A DNA stretch of 64,000 nucleotides from Myxococcota bacterium (lineage in GTDB: Bacteria > Myxococcota > UBA727 > JABDBI01). Below the pieces are notes generated by a model. It did no database searches. It saw only the letters and a program-made list of their open reading frames with translations, and had not been told where the DNA came from. A program made the position numbers and the translations under genes. How positions within the stretch are numbered: the stretch's first letter is position 1; every line of letters starts with the position of its first letter. Location of the stretch: assembly GCA_040387835.1 (NCBI GenBank), contig JAZKCZ010000002.1, forward strand, positions 42,700 through 106,699. The letters run 5' to 3'. Of this stretch, positions 43,350 to 52,252 are shown piece by piece.

Positions 43350-45098
43350 TTAAAGTCCTAAATATGAATGCACCAATTGCATGCCATTGCGTGCGCTGCT
43401 GGCGCCTGGCTTAAGCTTGAAGTTTTCCATATGCATATTACGCACGGTGCCGGCGCTGTTATCCACCTTTGATAAATCGTATAGATGAGTGGAGACCAGA
43501 CTCATGCTGTGATCGAGGCGAGATAATCGCACCAATATTTCCTTGGAGCCGATTAAGGCATCCACGGCGTTGGTAGAGCTAAATAGCTCATCGGCCAACA
43601 AAAGGCTTTTTTGCCCGGATTCACTCAACTGGCTCTTTAATTTGAGCGCGTCCACCATGCGATTTACTTCTGTTTCATAGGACGAGCTTTGACCTAAAAC
43701 ATCTTTCGTTTCCATGAACACGTGAAAAGCATCAAAAGGCGTTAAAGAAAGTGACTCGGCGAAAGCAAGGCCCAAAGTCTGCGCCAATGCGATGACATTG
43801 ATTCCGAGTGCCCGCATTAAAGTCGACTTACCGGAAGCATTGGGGCCGGTCAAAACCACGGCATGGTCATTTTCACCAATGTTTAATGCGTTGCCAATCG
43901 CTTTCGATTTGGCCAACAACGGGTGCGTCAGACCAACGCTTTCTATGACTGGCCTCGAGTCTGAAAGCCACTTCACATAAGTAATGCCGCTATCTTTTTT
44001 GGCTACTGCTGCGCCTACCGAGGCGTAAAAGTCCGCTTTTCCAAGCAGCAGCAACATTGCTTGAATATCGTTTCTGATAGCCAGCGCGTGGTCCATGGCG
44101 GTTAATGCTCTGAGCAAATCAGCCTGAAATAGATGCGAGCCGGATGGTACGGCAAGACCGTCCGCTAAATCCATCAAGCTTTTAAGAGTTTCGCGTTGCT
44201 CGTACGATAAAAGCGCTAGCTCGCCAGGAAACTCAGCTAAGGCCAGAAGATCGAATACTCGATGAATCACGCTACTCAAGTTTTTTAAATTACCAACGAC
44301 GAGCGCATGTTCAGCTTGTAGCCTGGCGTGAGCATCCAGTTGATAGTAAATCAGTGCGCTGCTCGAGACTGAAGTCAACAGACCCATCAAGCTGTGGCCA
44401 AAAAATCCTCCCCAAGTAGGTTGACTACGGTAGCTCGATAAGTTCGTTTTTAGTTCGGTATAGGAGACCCAAAGGCCTATGAAATAGTAATAACTCTTAA
44501 ATAATAAACTCGCCGATTTAAGTGGCTGGCTCAAAATTGGCCAGGCGGACATTTCTTTAGGTGCCAAATCTCCTCTGGCGTGAGGCATTCTAGCTTTTAA
44601 TGCTTTCACAGGATTGAGAAGATGCAGACATAGGTCTTCAGAAGATTTAATGTCTCTCAGGAGCGAAACAACTTCATCCGTAAGTTTGCTGTTCGTCGCA
44701 AATGCCTTGATTAAGTTGGTGCGCATTTCGATATCAGACTTAGAACTGGTAGCGCCATTAGATAGCATTAAATCGCCATAAATCTCACCAAAAATGGTTT
44801 GGGTTGGAAATGATTCTTTATATAGATTTCTGGCTTGCAATTGATCCAGCCAGTCATCATGTTTAGGCACTGAACTCTCGGGGAATTTATCCTGCCAAAG
44901 CTTGAGTAAAAAATCAGCTTTGAACGAATTTTCCAAGGTCAAAGGATTTTCAGGCTCATCACCCTCATAAAACTGTTTAAGCGTTTCGCTCCAAAAACTA
45001 ACCATCGGACTGTCAAGTTCAACTAAGGCAGCGCGCGCTGTGAAGGGTAAGAAAAAGATGAAACCTGCGAGGCAAGAAAATTTAATCCAATTAAACAC
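43350..45098 (-). CDS. MutS-family ATPase with N-terminal export signal, paralogue B
   Basis: A 582-residue relative of paralogue A. The N-terminus MFNWIKFSCLAGFIFFLPF ending in TARA is a classical Sec signal with an AxA cleavage site. The middle has two hydrophobic segments (about 195-215, YYYFIGLWVSYTEL; 230-250, FGHSLMGLLTSVSSSALIYY). The ATPase has LTGPNASGKSTLMRALG (near 415), LLLADELFSSTNAVDA (near 502) and LVSTHLYDL. The acidic Walker B Asp-Glu is kept. It is divergent from tolR (53 bp) and leads the two-gene unit. DNA mismatch repair is unlikely given the missing domains. MutS-related membrane proteins of unknown role exist in other phyla. Confidence 0.72.
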   Translation of the reverse strand: MFNWIKFSCLAGFIFFLPFTARAALVELDSPMVSFWSETLKQFYEGDEPENPLTLENSFKADFLLKLWQDKFPESSVPKHDDWLDQLQARNLYKESFPTQTIFGEIYGDLMLSNGATSSKSDIEMRTNLIKAFATNSKLTDEVVSLLRDIKSSEDLCLHLLNPVKALKARMPHARGDLAPKEMSAWPILSQPLKSASLLFKSYYYFIGLWVSYTELKTNLSSYRSQPTWGGFFGHSLMGLLTSVSSSALIYYQLDAHARLQAEHALVVGNLKNLSSVIHRVFDLLALAEFPGELALLSYEQRETLKSLMDLADGLAVPSGSHLFQADLLRALTAMDHALAIRNDIQAMLLLLGKADFYASVGAAVAKKDSGITYVKWLSDSRPVIESVGLTHPLLAKSKAIGNALNIGENDHAVVLTGPNASGKSTLMRALGINVIALAQTLGLAFAESLSLTPFDAFHVFMETKDVLGQSSSYETEVNRMVDALKLKSQLSESGQKSLLLADELFSSTNAVDALIGSKEILVRLSRLDHSMSLVSTHLYDLSKVDNSAGTVRNMHMENFKLKPGASSARNGMQLVHSYLGL

Positions 45099-45151
45099 CA
45101 GTTAATAACCAGGCTGGAAAAAAGGATATTCCTGCGCTAGGCTATATTCCT

Positions 45152-45565
45152 ATGGCATTTCAAAATCTCAACTCGGGCGCAGGCCGCTATCAGCCAATGA
45201 GCGAAATCAACGTCACGCCCTTGGTAGATGTTATGTTGGTGCTGTTAATCATATTCATGGTCACAGCGCCGATGATGACCTCAGGGTTAGACCTGCAGCT
45301 TCCAGAAGCAGCTTCGCAGCAAATCGAAGGCGCAGACAACAAGCTCACGCTCAGTTTGGGCGCCGATCGCCGCATTATGCTGGGAGACAAGGAGCTGAGA
45401 CTGGACCAACTACCAGAATCTCTAAAAGCGTCCAAAGAAATACAACTCCAGGCCGACCAAAGTCTGCCTTACGGTTATGTCGTTAAAATCATGGGTATTC
45501 TTAAGTCAAACGGCGTTGAAAACATTAGTTTAGTTACGCAGCCTCCCGGAGAGGGCGTTGAATAG
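45152..45565 (+). CDS. tolR: TolR/ExbD-type proton-channel partner protein
   Basis: Inner-membrane component of the Tol system, which uses proton flow (through TolQ) to energise TolA and help constrict the outer membrane. One N-terminal membrane helix (about residues 20-45) contains the proton-handling Asp in NVTPLVDVMLVLLIIFMV. It is preceded by the cytoplasmic NxTPLVDVM motif and followed by a periplasmic domain ending in a beta-rich segment. Length of 137 residues is normal. It is first in a seven-gene operon and overlaps the TolA-like gene by 8 bp. No tolQ is adjacent: the upstream gene is divergent and MutS-like. TolR rather than ExbD is judged from the tolA-tolB neighbours. Confidence 0.9.
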   Translation: MAFQNLNSGAGRYQPMSEINVTPLVDVMLVLLIIFMVTAPMMTSGLDLQLPEAASQQIEGADNKLTLSLGADRRIMLGDKELRLDQLPESLKASKEIQLQADQSLPYGYVVKIMGILKSNGVENISLVTQPPGEGVE

Positions 45566-46214
45566 TTTTCGCAAAGCATTTATTGCAAGCTTAGGCCTCC
45601 ATAGTGCCTTGGCATTATTGTATCTTTTTTTCAGCGTCTATGAGCCTCCATTCAAGCCGCCTAAAACCATCATTCAAGTCAGTCTGGCTAAGTTGGGTCA
45701 AAAACGGGAAGAAAAATTACTGCCTCGCATCGATGCCGCCCCTCCTCCACCCGCGCCGAAGCACACACCTGCCCCGCCCAAGCCGACCACCAAGAAGATT
45801 GCCAAGGCGAAGCCAAATACGAACCCTTTAGACATTTTAAAAAAGCGCTTTGGCAAGCCTGACTTTTCTGGCAATCCAGCGGGTCATGCGAGAGGCAGTT
45901 CTATCAACAGCGAGCTAGCTGATTCTTATGAACTACAGGTCGTTGAGCTTCTGCGCGAAAATTACGAGATTCCGAGAATTATCAGTGACAGAGAAGCAAA
46001 AAAACTAAAACTGCTCGTTAGGCTTTGGATAGATGCCAAAGGCAAGTTGGTTAAAATCAAGGTTCAAGACCCTTCCAGAAACGGGCGCTTCGACGAAGCG
46101 GTCATGCAAGGCAGCAGGCGTATCTCGTCTTTCGGCGCACCGCCGTTAACAATGGCTCGCAAATATAAGACGGACGGTTTATTAATCGAGTTCTGTCCGA
46201 TGGAGTGTTCATGA
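45558..46214 (+). CDS. tolA: TolA/TonB-like energy-transducing protein
   Basis: A 218-residue protein with one N-terminal membrane helix (about 10-28, SLGLHSALALLYLFFSVY). A Pro/Lys-rich periplasmic rod follows (about 50-90, APPPPAPKHTPAPPKPTTKK), then a TonB/TolA-type C-terminal domain (about 125-215, YEIPRIISDREAKKLKLLVR to FDEAVMQGSRRIS). It should span the periplasm and couple TolR/TolQ to the outer membrane. It starts with TTG at 45558, supported by GGAG about 7 bases upstream and an 8 bp overlap with tolR. It is shorter than E. coli TolA (421) but typical of other phyla. Its TGA stop overlaps the tolB ATG. Confidence 0.82.
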   Translation: MNSFRKAFIASLGLHSALALLYLFFSVYEPPFKPPKTIIQVSLAKLGQKREEKLLPRIDAAPPPPAPKHTPAPPKPTTKKIAKAKPNTNPLDILKKRFGKPDFSGNPAGHARGSSINSELADSYELQVVELLRENYEIPRIISDREAKKLKLLVRLWIDAKGKLVKIKVQDPSRNGRFDEAVMQGSRRISSFGAPPLTMARKYKTDGLLIEFCPMECS

Positions 46215-47344
46215 AATTTGTATTTTTTCTATTATCGGGCCTTTTGATGGCTCAAAGCTCGCTGCGGGTTGAAAAAGCACGCTTTCGCCCGTTTGAGATT
46301 GCTATTTCTGGTCAAGCTGAATTGGCCAGTGTGGTCTTAAACGATTTGGAACTCTCCGGCGTATTTCGCAGCGCCATGCCAGCGATTGCCGAGGGCACGG
46401 TGAAGATTCAATCCAGTGCTAAAGAAACGACTGCTTTGGTAAATAACAAGCAGCTTTTCAAATATAAACAGCCAGCCTCTAGACAGCTCGGTCATCAAAT
46501 TGCTGGTGATGTTTACAAATTTTTTACTGGCGAAAAATCTTTTTTTGGCTCGCAAATAGCCGCATCAAAAATGACGCCTCAAGGCAAACAAATCGTTTTG
46601 ATGGATTTTGATGGTAATGGCGAAAGACAGGTTACCAAGGCCTCCAGCATTAATATTCTGCCCACCATCACGCCCACCGGCAAAGAAATCTACTTCACCA
46701 GCTTTATCAATAGAAATTCCGACCTGTTCTCCATCAAAACCGATGGCAGTGGTCTGAAAACGATTTCAAATCATAAAGGCCTGAACACCGGGACAGCATT
46801 TGCACCAAATGGCGCAAAAATGCTGATTACACTCTCTTTAGAAGGCAAAAGCGATATATACCAAACCGACTTACATGGACAAAACAAAATCCGCATCACT
46901 TCAGGTTATGGTTTAAACACCTCGCCTTCTTATAGTCCTGATGGCTCAAAAGTTGCCTTCGTCTCAAATCGTTCAGGTAATCCACAAGTTTATATCATGA
47001 ACGCCAACGGCACTGGTGCTGAAAGAATCACCATGCAAGGTAAATATAACCAGGCTCCAAAATGGAGTTCCACCGGTGATTACATCGTATTCACAGCCAG
47101 AGATGAGTTCAATGTCTTTGATATTTTCCTGGTGGAAGTTAAAACGAAAAAAATTACCCGCGTCACTCAGGATCAAGGCAGCAACGAAGAAGCCGATTTC
47201 GCGCCGAATGGCCGCATGCTGGTTTTTTCGTCAACCCGCAGCGGCACCCGCGATTTGTTCGTTTCCAATCTAGATGGTAGCGTGCAGAAACAAATCACGC
47301 ACGGCGGACGTTATTGGACACCAAGCTGGGGGCCCGCCCTTTAA
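46211..47344 (+). CDS. tolB: Tol-Pal system protein TolB
   Basis: Periplasmic beta-propeller of the Tol-Pal system that binds Pal and TolA. The signal peptide is MKFVFFLLSGLLMAQSS. The N-terminal alpha/beta domain (about 20-130) has GVFRSAMP and the GHQIAGDVYKFFTGEKSFF segment typical of TolB. A propeller of WD40-like/PD40 repeats follows: FDGNGERQVTKASS, IFNRNSD-type, PSYSPDGSKVAFVSNRSGNP, PKWSSTGDYIVFTARD and ADFAPNGRMLVFSSTRSG. Length of 377 residues is slightly short. The ATG at 46211 is preferred (GGAG 5 bases before) and lies in an ATGA overlap with the tolA stop. No pal gene follows, which is unusual. Confidence 0.93.
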   Translation: MKFVFFLLSGLLMAQSSLRVEKARFRPFEIAISGQAELASVVLNDLELSGVFRSAMPAIAEGTVKIQSSAKETTALVNNKQLFKYKQPASRQLGHQIAGDVYKFFTGEKSFFGSQIAASKMTPQGKQIVLMDFDGNGERQVTKASSINILPTITPTGKEIYFTSFINRNSDLFSIKTDGSGLKTISNHKGLNTGTAFAPNGAKMLITLSLEGKSDIYQTDLHGQNKIRITSGYGLNTSPSYSPDGSKVAFVSNRSGNPQVYIMNANGTGAERITMQGKYNQAPKWSSTGDYIVFTARDEFNVFDIFLVEVKTKKITRVTQDQGSNEEADFAPNGRMLVFSSTRSGTRDLFVSNLDGSVQKQITHGGRYWTPSWGPAL

Positions 47345-47351
47345 GGAATTT

Positions 47352-48035
47352 ATGGTGCAAACGATATCAACCAAACCGATTCATTCGCTTTTTAACCAAA
47401 TTGCTCATCGATACGACTTACTCAACCGAATGTTGTCGTTTGGGCTCGATCAAGTTTGGCGCAGGAAGGTCATTACTTTTGTTCCGCAGGAGCCGAATCT
47501 AAAGGTCTTGGACTGCGCCACGGGTACGGCGGATTTGGCCCTAATGATGGCTCAACAAGCGCGCAATATTACCCAAGTGGTCGGGGTCGACATTGCCACT
47601 GACATGCTAAAGATTGGTCGAGAAAAAGTAGAGCGTGCTGGATTTACCGGATGCGTAGAACTTCAAGCCGGAGATGCGCATCATTTAGCCTTTGCTGACG
47701 CTAGCTTTGACTTGGTCACGGTCGCTTTCGGCCTGCGCAATATGCCCGGTCGCGAGCAAGCTTTGTCCGAGATGAAGCGTGTCTTAAAACCAGGTGGAAG
47801 ACTTATTGTTCTTGAGTTTTCGATGCCTCGCAATTGGCTGATTCGCAAAGGCTACTTGGTTTATTTCAGGCACATCTTGCCGCGTATCGGCGGTCTGATT
47901 TCTGGAGACTACAAAGCGTACCAATATCTCAACCAATCGGTTGAAAACTTTGATGCCTCTGTTTTGAGTAATTTCTCCGCGCACCCTTTATCGATGGGAA
48001 TTGCAACACTCTATGTCTCTGATTCAGTGGCTTGA
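47352..48035 (+). CDS. menG: Demethylmenaquinone/ubiquinone methyltransferase (UbiE/MenG)
   Basis: SAM-dependent C-methylation in the final step of menaquinone (and/or ubiquinone) synthesis. A 227-residue class I methyltransferase with the UbiE pattern: FNQIAHRYDLLNRMLSFGLD, then motif I VLDCATGTADLALMM, GVDIATDMLKIGREK, then FDLVTVAFGLRNMPGREQAL and the VLKPGGRLIVLEFSMP block. It ends in a short loop and LSNFSAHPLS, with YVSDSVA. The ATG at 47352 has AAGGA 6 bases upstream and follows tolB by 7 bp. A menaquinone role is favoured because menF follows directly with overlap. Confidence 0.92.
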   Translation: MVQTISTKPIHSLFNQIAHRYDLLNRMLSFGLDQVWRRKVITFVPQEPNLKVLDCATGTADLALMMAQQARNITQVVGVDIATDMLKIGREKVERAGFTGCVELQAGDAHHLAFADASFDLVTVAFGLRNMPGREQALSEMKRVLKPGGRLIVLEFSMPRNWLIRKGYLVYFRHILPRIGGLISGDYKAYQYLNQSVENFDASVLSNFSAHPLSMGIATLYVSDSVA

Positions 48036-49068
48036 AAACCAAGACGAATTCCCCAAGTTCTACTGGCGCTCCAGGGACACCGGTACAGAGATTGCTGCGG
48101 TTGGCGTTTTGGAAGAATACGAGCAGCCGCGCATTGGCAGCGTCGGATTTGTGCGTTTTGACAATGACAGAAGCAGCGATAAGCTTTGGTCGCCATTTGG
48201 TAAAAGCCGTTTTTGGAAACCAAGTAAGCTTCAACAAGCCATCACCCCTTGCCCACCCGCCCTTAACCAAACAGAGATTCAAGTAAAGCGCACGCAGCCG
48301 ACGCCAGGTTGGAGCCAGGCGGTGCGAGAGATTTTGGACGTCATCCAGCAGGACTCACTGCAAAAAGCGGTACTCGCTCGCCACATGACCCTTTCACAAG
48401 CTGAGCCTGTTGACTCATTATCGCTTCTTGCCAAGCTGCAAAGCCAGATTCCGACGGCGTATCATTTTCTCTATGAACCCATGCCAGGGCTGGCATTTTT
48501 AGGGGCGTCGCCCGAGCAATTATTTAAACGACAAGGCAGCCAGCTAGAATCAGAAGCGCAAGCTGGCACCAAACCGCGCGCTGCCCCAGCCGATGATTTA
48601 CTGAAAAACGACAAAGAATTGCGCGAGCATCAATGGGTCATTGACGACATCTTGAACCGCTTCCACGAGCTGTGCATTGATTATGGCGTCACCAACCGGC
48701 ATGAGGTGATAAAACTCTCGCATGTGCAACATTTGCGTACTCGCATTCGTGGCATCCTGGCGCCTGGCATACAAGACGAGCAAATTTTAAAGGCCTTGCA
48801 CCCAACCCCTGCGGTTTGCGGGTGGCCCAGAGAAGAAGCGTTTAAACTGCTCAGACAACTGGAAGATTTTGACCGCGGCTTTTATGCAGGCGCCATTGGG
48901 TATGCAGGCGAGGAAGACAGCGAGTTTGCAGTAGCAATTCGCTGTGCTGTTATCGAAAATAGCACCTTGCATCTTTTTGGAGGCGCAGGAATCGTCCCTG
49001 GTTCGACGCCTGAGCATGAATGGGAAGAAATAGAGAATAAAATCGCTTTCTGGAGAGCTTTATTGTGA
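48013..49068 (+). CDS. menF: Isochorismate synthase MenF
   Basis: Converts chorismate to isochorismate, the entry step to menaquinone. The 351 residues match the chorismate-binding fold: PMPGLAFLGASPEQLFKRQG, then LESEAQAGTKPRA, the KELREHQWVIDDILNRF segment, LHPTPAVCGWPREEAFKL and C-terminal LHLFGGAGIVPGSTPEHEWE. Those last motifs line the Mg-chorismate site. An N-terminal tract of about 100 residues is poorly conserved, as in other MenF. ATG 48013 is the likely start; TTG 48001 is possible. It overlaps the menG stop by 23 bases. Isochorismate use in siderophores is less likely given MenG here and MenE nearby. Confidence 0.92.
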   Translation: MSLIQWLENQDEFPKFYWRSRDTGTEIAAVGVLEEYEQPRIGSVGFVRFDNDRSSDKLWSPFGKSRFWKPSKLQQAITPCPPALNQTEIQVKRTQPTPGWSQAVREILDVIQQDSLQKAVLARHMTLSQAEPVDSLSLLAKLQSQIPTAYHFLYEPMPGLAFLGASPEQLFKRQGSQLESEAQAGTKPRAAPADDLLKNDKELREHQWVIDDILNRFHELCIDYGVTNRHEVIKLSHVQHLRTRIRGILAPGIQDEQILKALHPTPAVCGWPREEAFKLLRQLEDFDRGFYAGAIGYAGEEDSEFAVAIRCAVIENSTLHLFGGAGIVPGSTPEHEWEEIENKIAFWRALL

Positions 49069-50489
49069 CATTGCGTTATTTTTCTCCCATCGATCAAGAA
49101 TTGCTTCAACGAGTTGGCGCACCCAAAGCTTTGGAGCGGGACCCTACTAGAGCGATCTATACCAATCGTAATTTAGACTTGTCTGCCATTAAAGCCGTTG
49201 GCTACGACATGGATTATACGCTGGCTAACTACCACAAAGAGCCCATGGAAAATCTGCAGTACAACATGACTGTAGAGTACCTGGTTAAAAAGCTCGGCTA
49301 TCCTAAAGAGTTATATGCGCTGAATTATAACCCAAGCCTAAGCATTCGAGGTTTGGTGCTAGACAAGCGCTATGGCCACTTATTGAAAATGGACATGCAC
49401 GGCCGCGTGTGGCGTGCTCAACATGGCTACAGACCTTTGGATTCAGTCGAAATAGACGGTATCTATAGAAACCACCGCATCAAGATGACGCAGGATTTTG
49501 CCTCGCTGGACACGCTTTTCGCTATGCCTGAAGCCTCGCTGTATTGCGATCTGGTGAACCACTTCAAAGACAAGTCGCTCAACTACGGCCGCATATTTGA
49601 CGATATTAGGCATGCCATCGATACCATCCATTCGGACGATTCGCTCAAATCGGTGATTCGAGACAATTTAAGCACATACGTTGAATCGCATTCAGATATT
49701 GCGTTAACCCTGCATAAGACCCGTTCTTCGGGCAAAAAACTATTTCTGTTGACCAACAGCCATTGGGATTACACGCAAACCATCATGAGCTATCTGCTGG
49801 GCAACTGGATGAGCTATTTTGACTTTGTAATCACAGCCAGTCAAAAGCCAGCTTTCTTCACTGAGATGAACCCATTTAAACGCCTGCATGGCGAGCCGCA
49901 ACATCAAATTTTTGAAGGCGGCAACATTCATGAATTCGAAAAAATGGCAGATGTTCGCGGCGAAGAGATTTTATATGTTGGCGATCATATCTACGGCGAT
50001 ATCGTTCGAAGCAAGAAAGAAACGCTGTGGCGCACCTGCCTGATCGTCGAAGAATTACCTAAAGAGCTTGAGCTTTCCATGCGCTATAACCCAGAGCTAG
50101 ATAAGCTCGGCCGCATAGATACCGAGCGCTTGGAGCTGGGCAATGAAATCGGCCTGCACCGGGTCCTTTTGGCCTACTTAGACTCAGCCAAACTTGTCGC
50201 TGAAGCGGCTGCCGTTAGACGCGAGATGGAACAGGCCAAAAAGCACCTGGCTGATTTAGACAAAGAAATGGATGTGGTTCAAGATGCGCTGGAGCGCCGT
50301 TTTCATCCCTTCTGGGGTGAGCTTTTCCACGAGCATCATGATTTAAGTCGTTTCGGCGCTCAAGTTCGGTCGTATGCTTGTATCTATACGGGCAAAGTAA
50401 CCAACTTTCTGCACTATAGTCCGCTGCACGGCTTTCGAAAAGAAGGCGAGTTGATGAGCCACGATCATCAGTTTAGAGCTTTGACATAA
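49065..50489 (+). CDS. HAD-superfamily 5'-nucleotidase (cN-II type)
   Basis: A 474-residue purine-type 5'-nucleotidase of the HAD-IG family, related to eukaryotic cytosolic nucleotidase II. Motif I is GYDMDYTLANY (nucleophile Asp and acid/base Asp), motif II is LLTNSHWDYT, and VGDHIYGDIVRSKKETLW gives the metal-binding DxxxxD loop and lysine. The cap region and length agree with the family. It starts with GTG at 49065, in a 4 bp overlap with the menF stop. The C-terminal third is a helical hairpin (about residues 375-420). Its likely job is nucleotide turnover. It sits in the tol-men operon with no clear pathway link. Confidence 0.88.
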   Translation: MTLRYFSPIDQELLQRVGAPKALERDPTRAIYTNRNLDLSAIKAVGYDMDYTLANYHKEPMENLQYNMTVEYLVKKLGYPKELYALNYNPSLSIRGLVLDKRYGHLLKMDMHGRVWRAQHGYRPLDSVEIDGIYRNHRIKMTQDFASLDTLFAMPEASLYCDLVNHFKDKSLNYGRIFDDIRHAIDTIHSDDSLKSVIRDNLSTYVESHSDIALTLHKTRSSGKKLFLLTNSHWDYTQTIMSYLLGNWMSYFDFVITASQKPAFFTEMNPFKRLHGEPQHQIFEGGNIHEFEKMADVRGEEILYVGDHIYGDIVRSKKETLWRTCLIVEELPKELELSMRYNPELDKLGRIDTERLELGNEIGLHRVLLAYLDSAKLVAEAAAVRREMEQAKKHLADLDKEMDVVQDALERRFHPFWGELFHEHHDLSRFGAQVRSYACIYTGKVTNFLHYSPLHGFRKEGELMSHDHQFRALT

Positions 50490-51206
50490 ATGATCGACTT
50501 GCATTGCCATCTAGCTTATGGCGTTGACGATGGCGCTCAAACTCAGAGCGACTCTATCGCTTTGGCACTAGCGTTGGAGCAAGCTGGTGTCACTCATGTG
50601 GCTTGTACTTCGCATTTTCGCCGCGACAGAGCTTGGATGAATAACGCCTCGGTTCAAAAACAGATTCATAGTAAGTTAGACGCCTTGCTGGGCGATAAAG
50701 GGCCCATCAGAATTAAGGGCGCTGAACATTATCTGGACGAACTGCTATTGGAATCTTGTCGCAGTAAGCAAGCTGTACCTTACGAGTTGAATGGCAAACA
50801 AAGCTCTTGGATTTTGTTGGAGCTGCCCTATCAAACGCCACCGCCTAAGTTGATGGACGTTTTGTTCAGGATACAGACGACGGGATACAAGATCCTTTTG
50901 GCGCATTTGGAACGATTCCCTTATGTCTATGCCTATCCTGAAAAAGTAGAAGCCTTACGCAATGCCGGCTGCTTGATTCAGGTAAACCTAGGCTCTTTAG
51001 CTGGCGCTTACGGCAAAGAGTATCAACTCGCTGCGGAAAAGCTTTTGAAGGGCGGCCAGGTGGATGTTTTGGCCGGTGACTGTCACCACGCTGATGATGT
51101 TGGGCGGTTTATCGTGGAAGGCTTGAAAGCGGCGAAGGGCTTAATCGGTGGGGCCGACCTAAGAAGACTAACCGTAGACAACCCCAGTGAAATTGTAGGC
51201 CTGTAA
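50490..51206 (+). CDS. PHP-domain phosphatase, CpsB/CapC (Mn-dependent tyrosine phosphatase) type
   Basis: A 238-residue metal-dependent phosphoesterase of the PHP fold. It starts MIDLHCHLAYGVDDGAQTQ, the HxH metal motif plus the GVDDG signature of CpsB/CapC tyrosine phosphatases that reset capsule-synthesis kinases. Further metal ligands are in CTSHFRRD, LAHLERFPYV and LAGDCHHADD. Length is usual. It begins immediately after the upstream stop codon (TAA-ATG), so it closes the operon. No BY-kinase or capsule locus is visible in the window. Target unknown. Confidence 0.87.
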   Translation: MIDLHCHLAYGVDDGAQTQSDSIALALALEQAGVTHVACTSHFRRDRAWMNNASVQKQIHSKLDALLGDKGPIRIKGAEHYLDELLLESCRSKQAVPYELNGKQSSWILLELPYQTPPPKLMDVLFRIQTTGYKILLAHLERFPYVYAYPEKVEALRNAGCLIQVNLGSLAGAYGKEYQLAAEKLLKGGQVDVLAGDCHHADDVGRFIVEGLKAAKGLIGGADLRRLTVDNPSEIVGL

Positions 51207-51211
51207 CATCG

Positions 51212-52237
51212 TCAGGCGCTTGGGGCATTTAAGGATGCGGGGTCTAACGGCTTTGGTCTAATCGTTCGACCTGGTAGCTTCATCATGAATTTGCCGAATT
51301 TGCGTGTTTTTAGCCATGTTGCTCTGAGGTCGATTCCTTCTTTGCGGTAGGTTTCGATGTCTAGAAACTCTGGTTTTGGTGCCTCCAGAGCGTTCACTTT
51401 CAAATCGGGCTTTTGCTTCACTCGATCACTGAGATCTAGCTGACCGTTCCAGGAAACTAGGCAGAGATCTGGGTGTGTGTTCTCTTTGAAGGGATCAGCG
51501 ATTTCTTGAACTTGTGTCAGGCCATTTTTTTGTTGGATCGTTTGGGTCCAAACACCGTCGACCCTTTTTTCGATTTTGGAAAACAGGTGCAAATCTCGGT
51601 AAGTAATTAGATTAAAACTATCAGGCGAGTTGGTGTAGTTAGAAGTCTCGAAGGACATGCCGATCGGGTTTCCAGCCAGATCAACATCGATTTGCACGGC
51701 TTCCCAATCTTTTTGGGAGCCGTATAATACCGGCCGGGCCCAATCATAGAGTTTGCCGATTACGGGTATGGGAAGTTTCTCTAGCGGCATCCCGATATAA
51801 TAGATAATCGAATGAAAAGGGCGGTCTTCCTGAGGCGGCAAGATCTCATACCTGATGGAGCTGGGTTTAAGCTCCGCTGTGTTGCACTTTAGTTCTCGAA
51901 TCGTTGATAGTTTGGGCGTAAAACGCTGGGCTAATTGATCGTTGAGCTCGCTTTGAGGCAGGGTGGGGTAATCGCGTTGAGCAGGCAAAAACTGGCTGAG
52001 GCCAAAGCAAGAAAAGAAGTTAGACACTCGCCTCGTCAACGTCTGCCCAAGAAGATAGCTGGTAGCTTGAGAAACATACCCAGGCCGATTCGGCAACTCG
52101 TGTTCTGCCCGATATTGGTGACACACGCTCAAGAAGATATCTTCCGGAATCCCCTTAGGAGATTCTGAGCAAATTGCCCTGGGGCCTGGCGTGTCGATAG
52201 AAATAGGCAGGCTTTGAGGCGACGTTGAAATATGCAT
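51212..52237 (-). CDS. Hypothetical protein, no recognised family
   Basis: A 341-residue protein without recognised domain. No signal peptide or convincing membrane helix is seen. It is Pro-rich at both ends (PQSLPISIDTPGPR; RTIRPKPLDPASLNAPSA). The central part (about 150-260) looks like alternating strands (SIIYYIGMP; FNLITYRDLHLFSK). It is oriented against the phosphatase gene (stops 5 bp apart) and starts 15 bp downstream of the menE stop, so it may be co-transcribed with menE. Function unknown. Confidence 0.5.
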   Translation of the reverse strand: MHISTSPQSLPISIDTPGPRAICSESPKGIPEDIFLSVCHQYRAEHELPNRPGYVSQATSYLLGQTLTRRVSNFFSCFGLSQFLPAQRDYPTLPQSELNDQLAQRFTPKLSTIRELKCNTAELKPSSIRYEILPPQEDRPFHSIIYYIGMPLEKLPIPVIGKLYDWARPVLYGSQKDWEAVQIDVDLAGNPIGMSFETSNYTNSPDSFNLITYRDLHLFSKIEKRVDGVWTQTIQQKNGLTQVQEIADPFKENTHPDLCLVSWNGQLDLSDRVKQKPDLKVNALEAPKPEFLDIETYRKEGIDLRATWLKTRKFGKFMMKLPGRTIRPKPLDPASLNAPSA

Positions 52238-52252
52238 AGCCTAAACTAGTAT

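Noticed and set aside
41681..45098. Mismatch-repair MutS genes
   Set aside because: Only the ATPase half is shared. The mismatch-binding domain is missing and N-terminal export signals are present.
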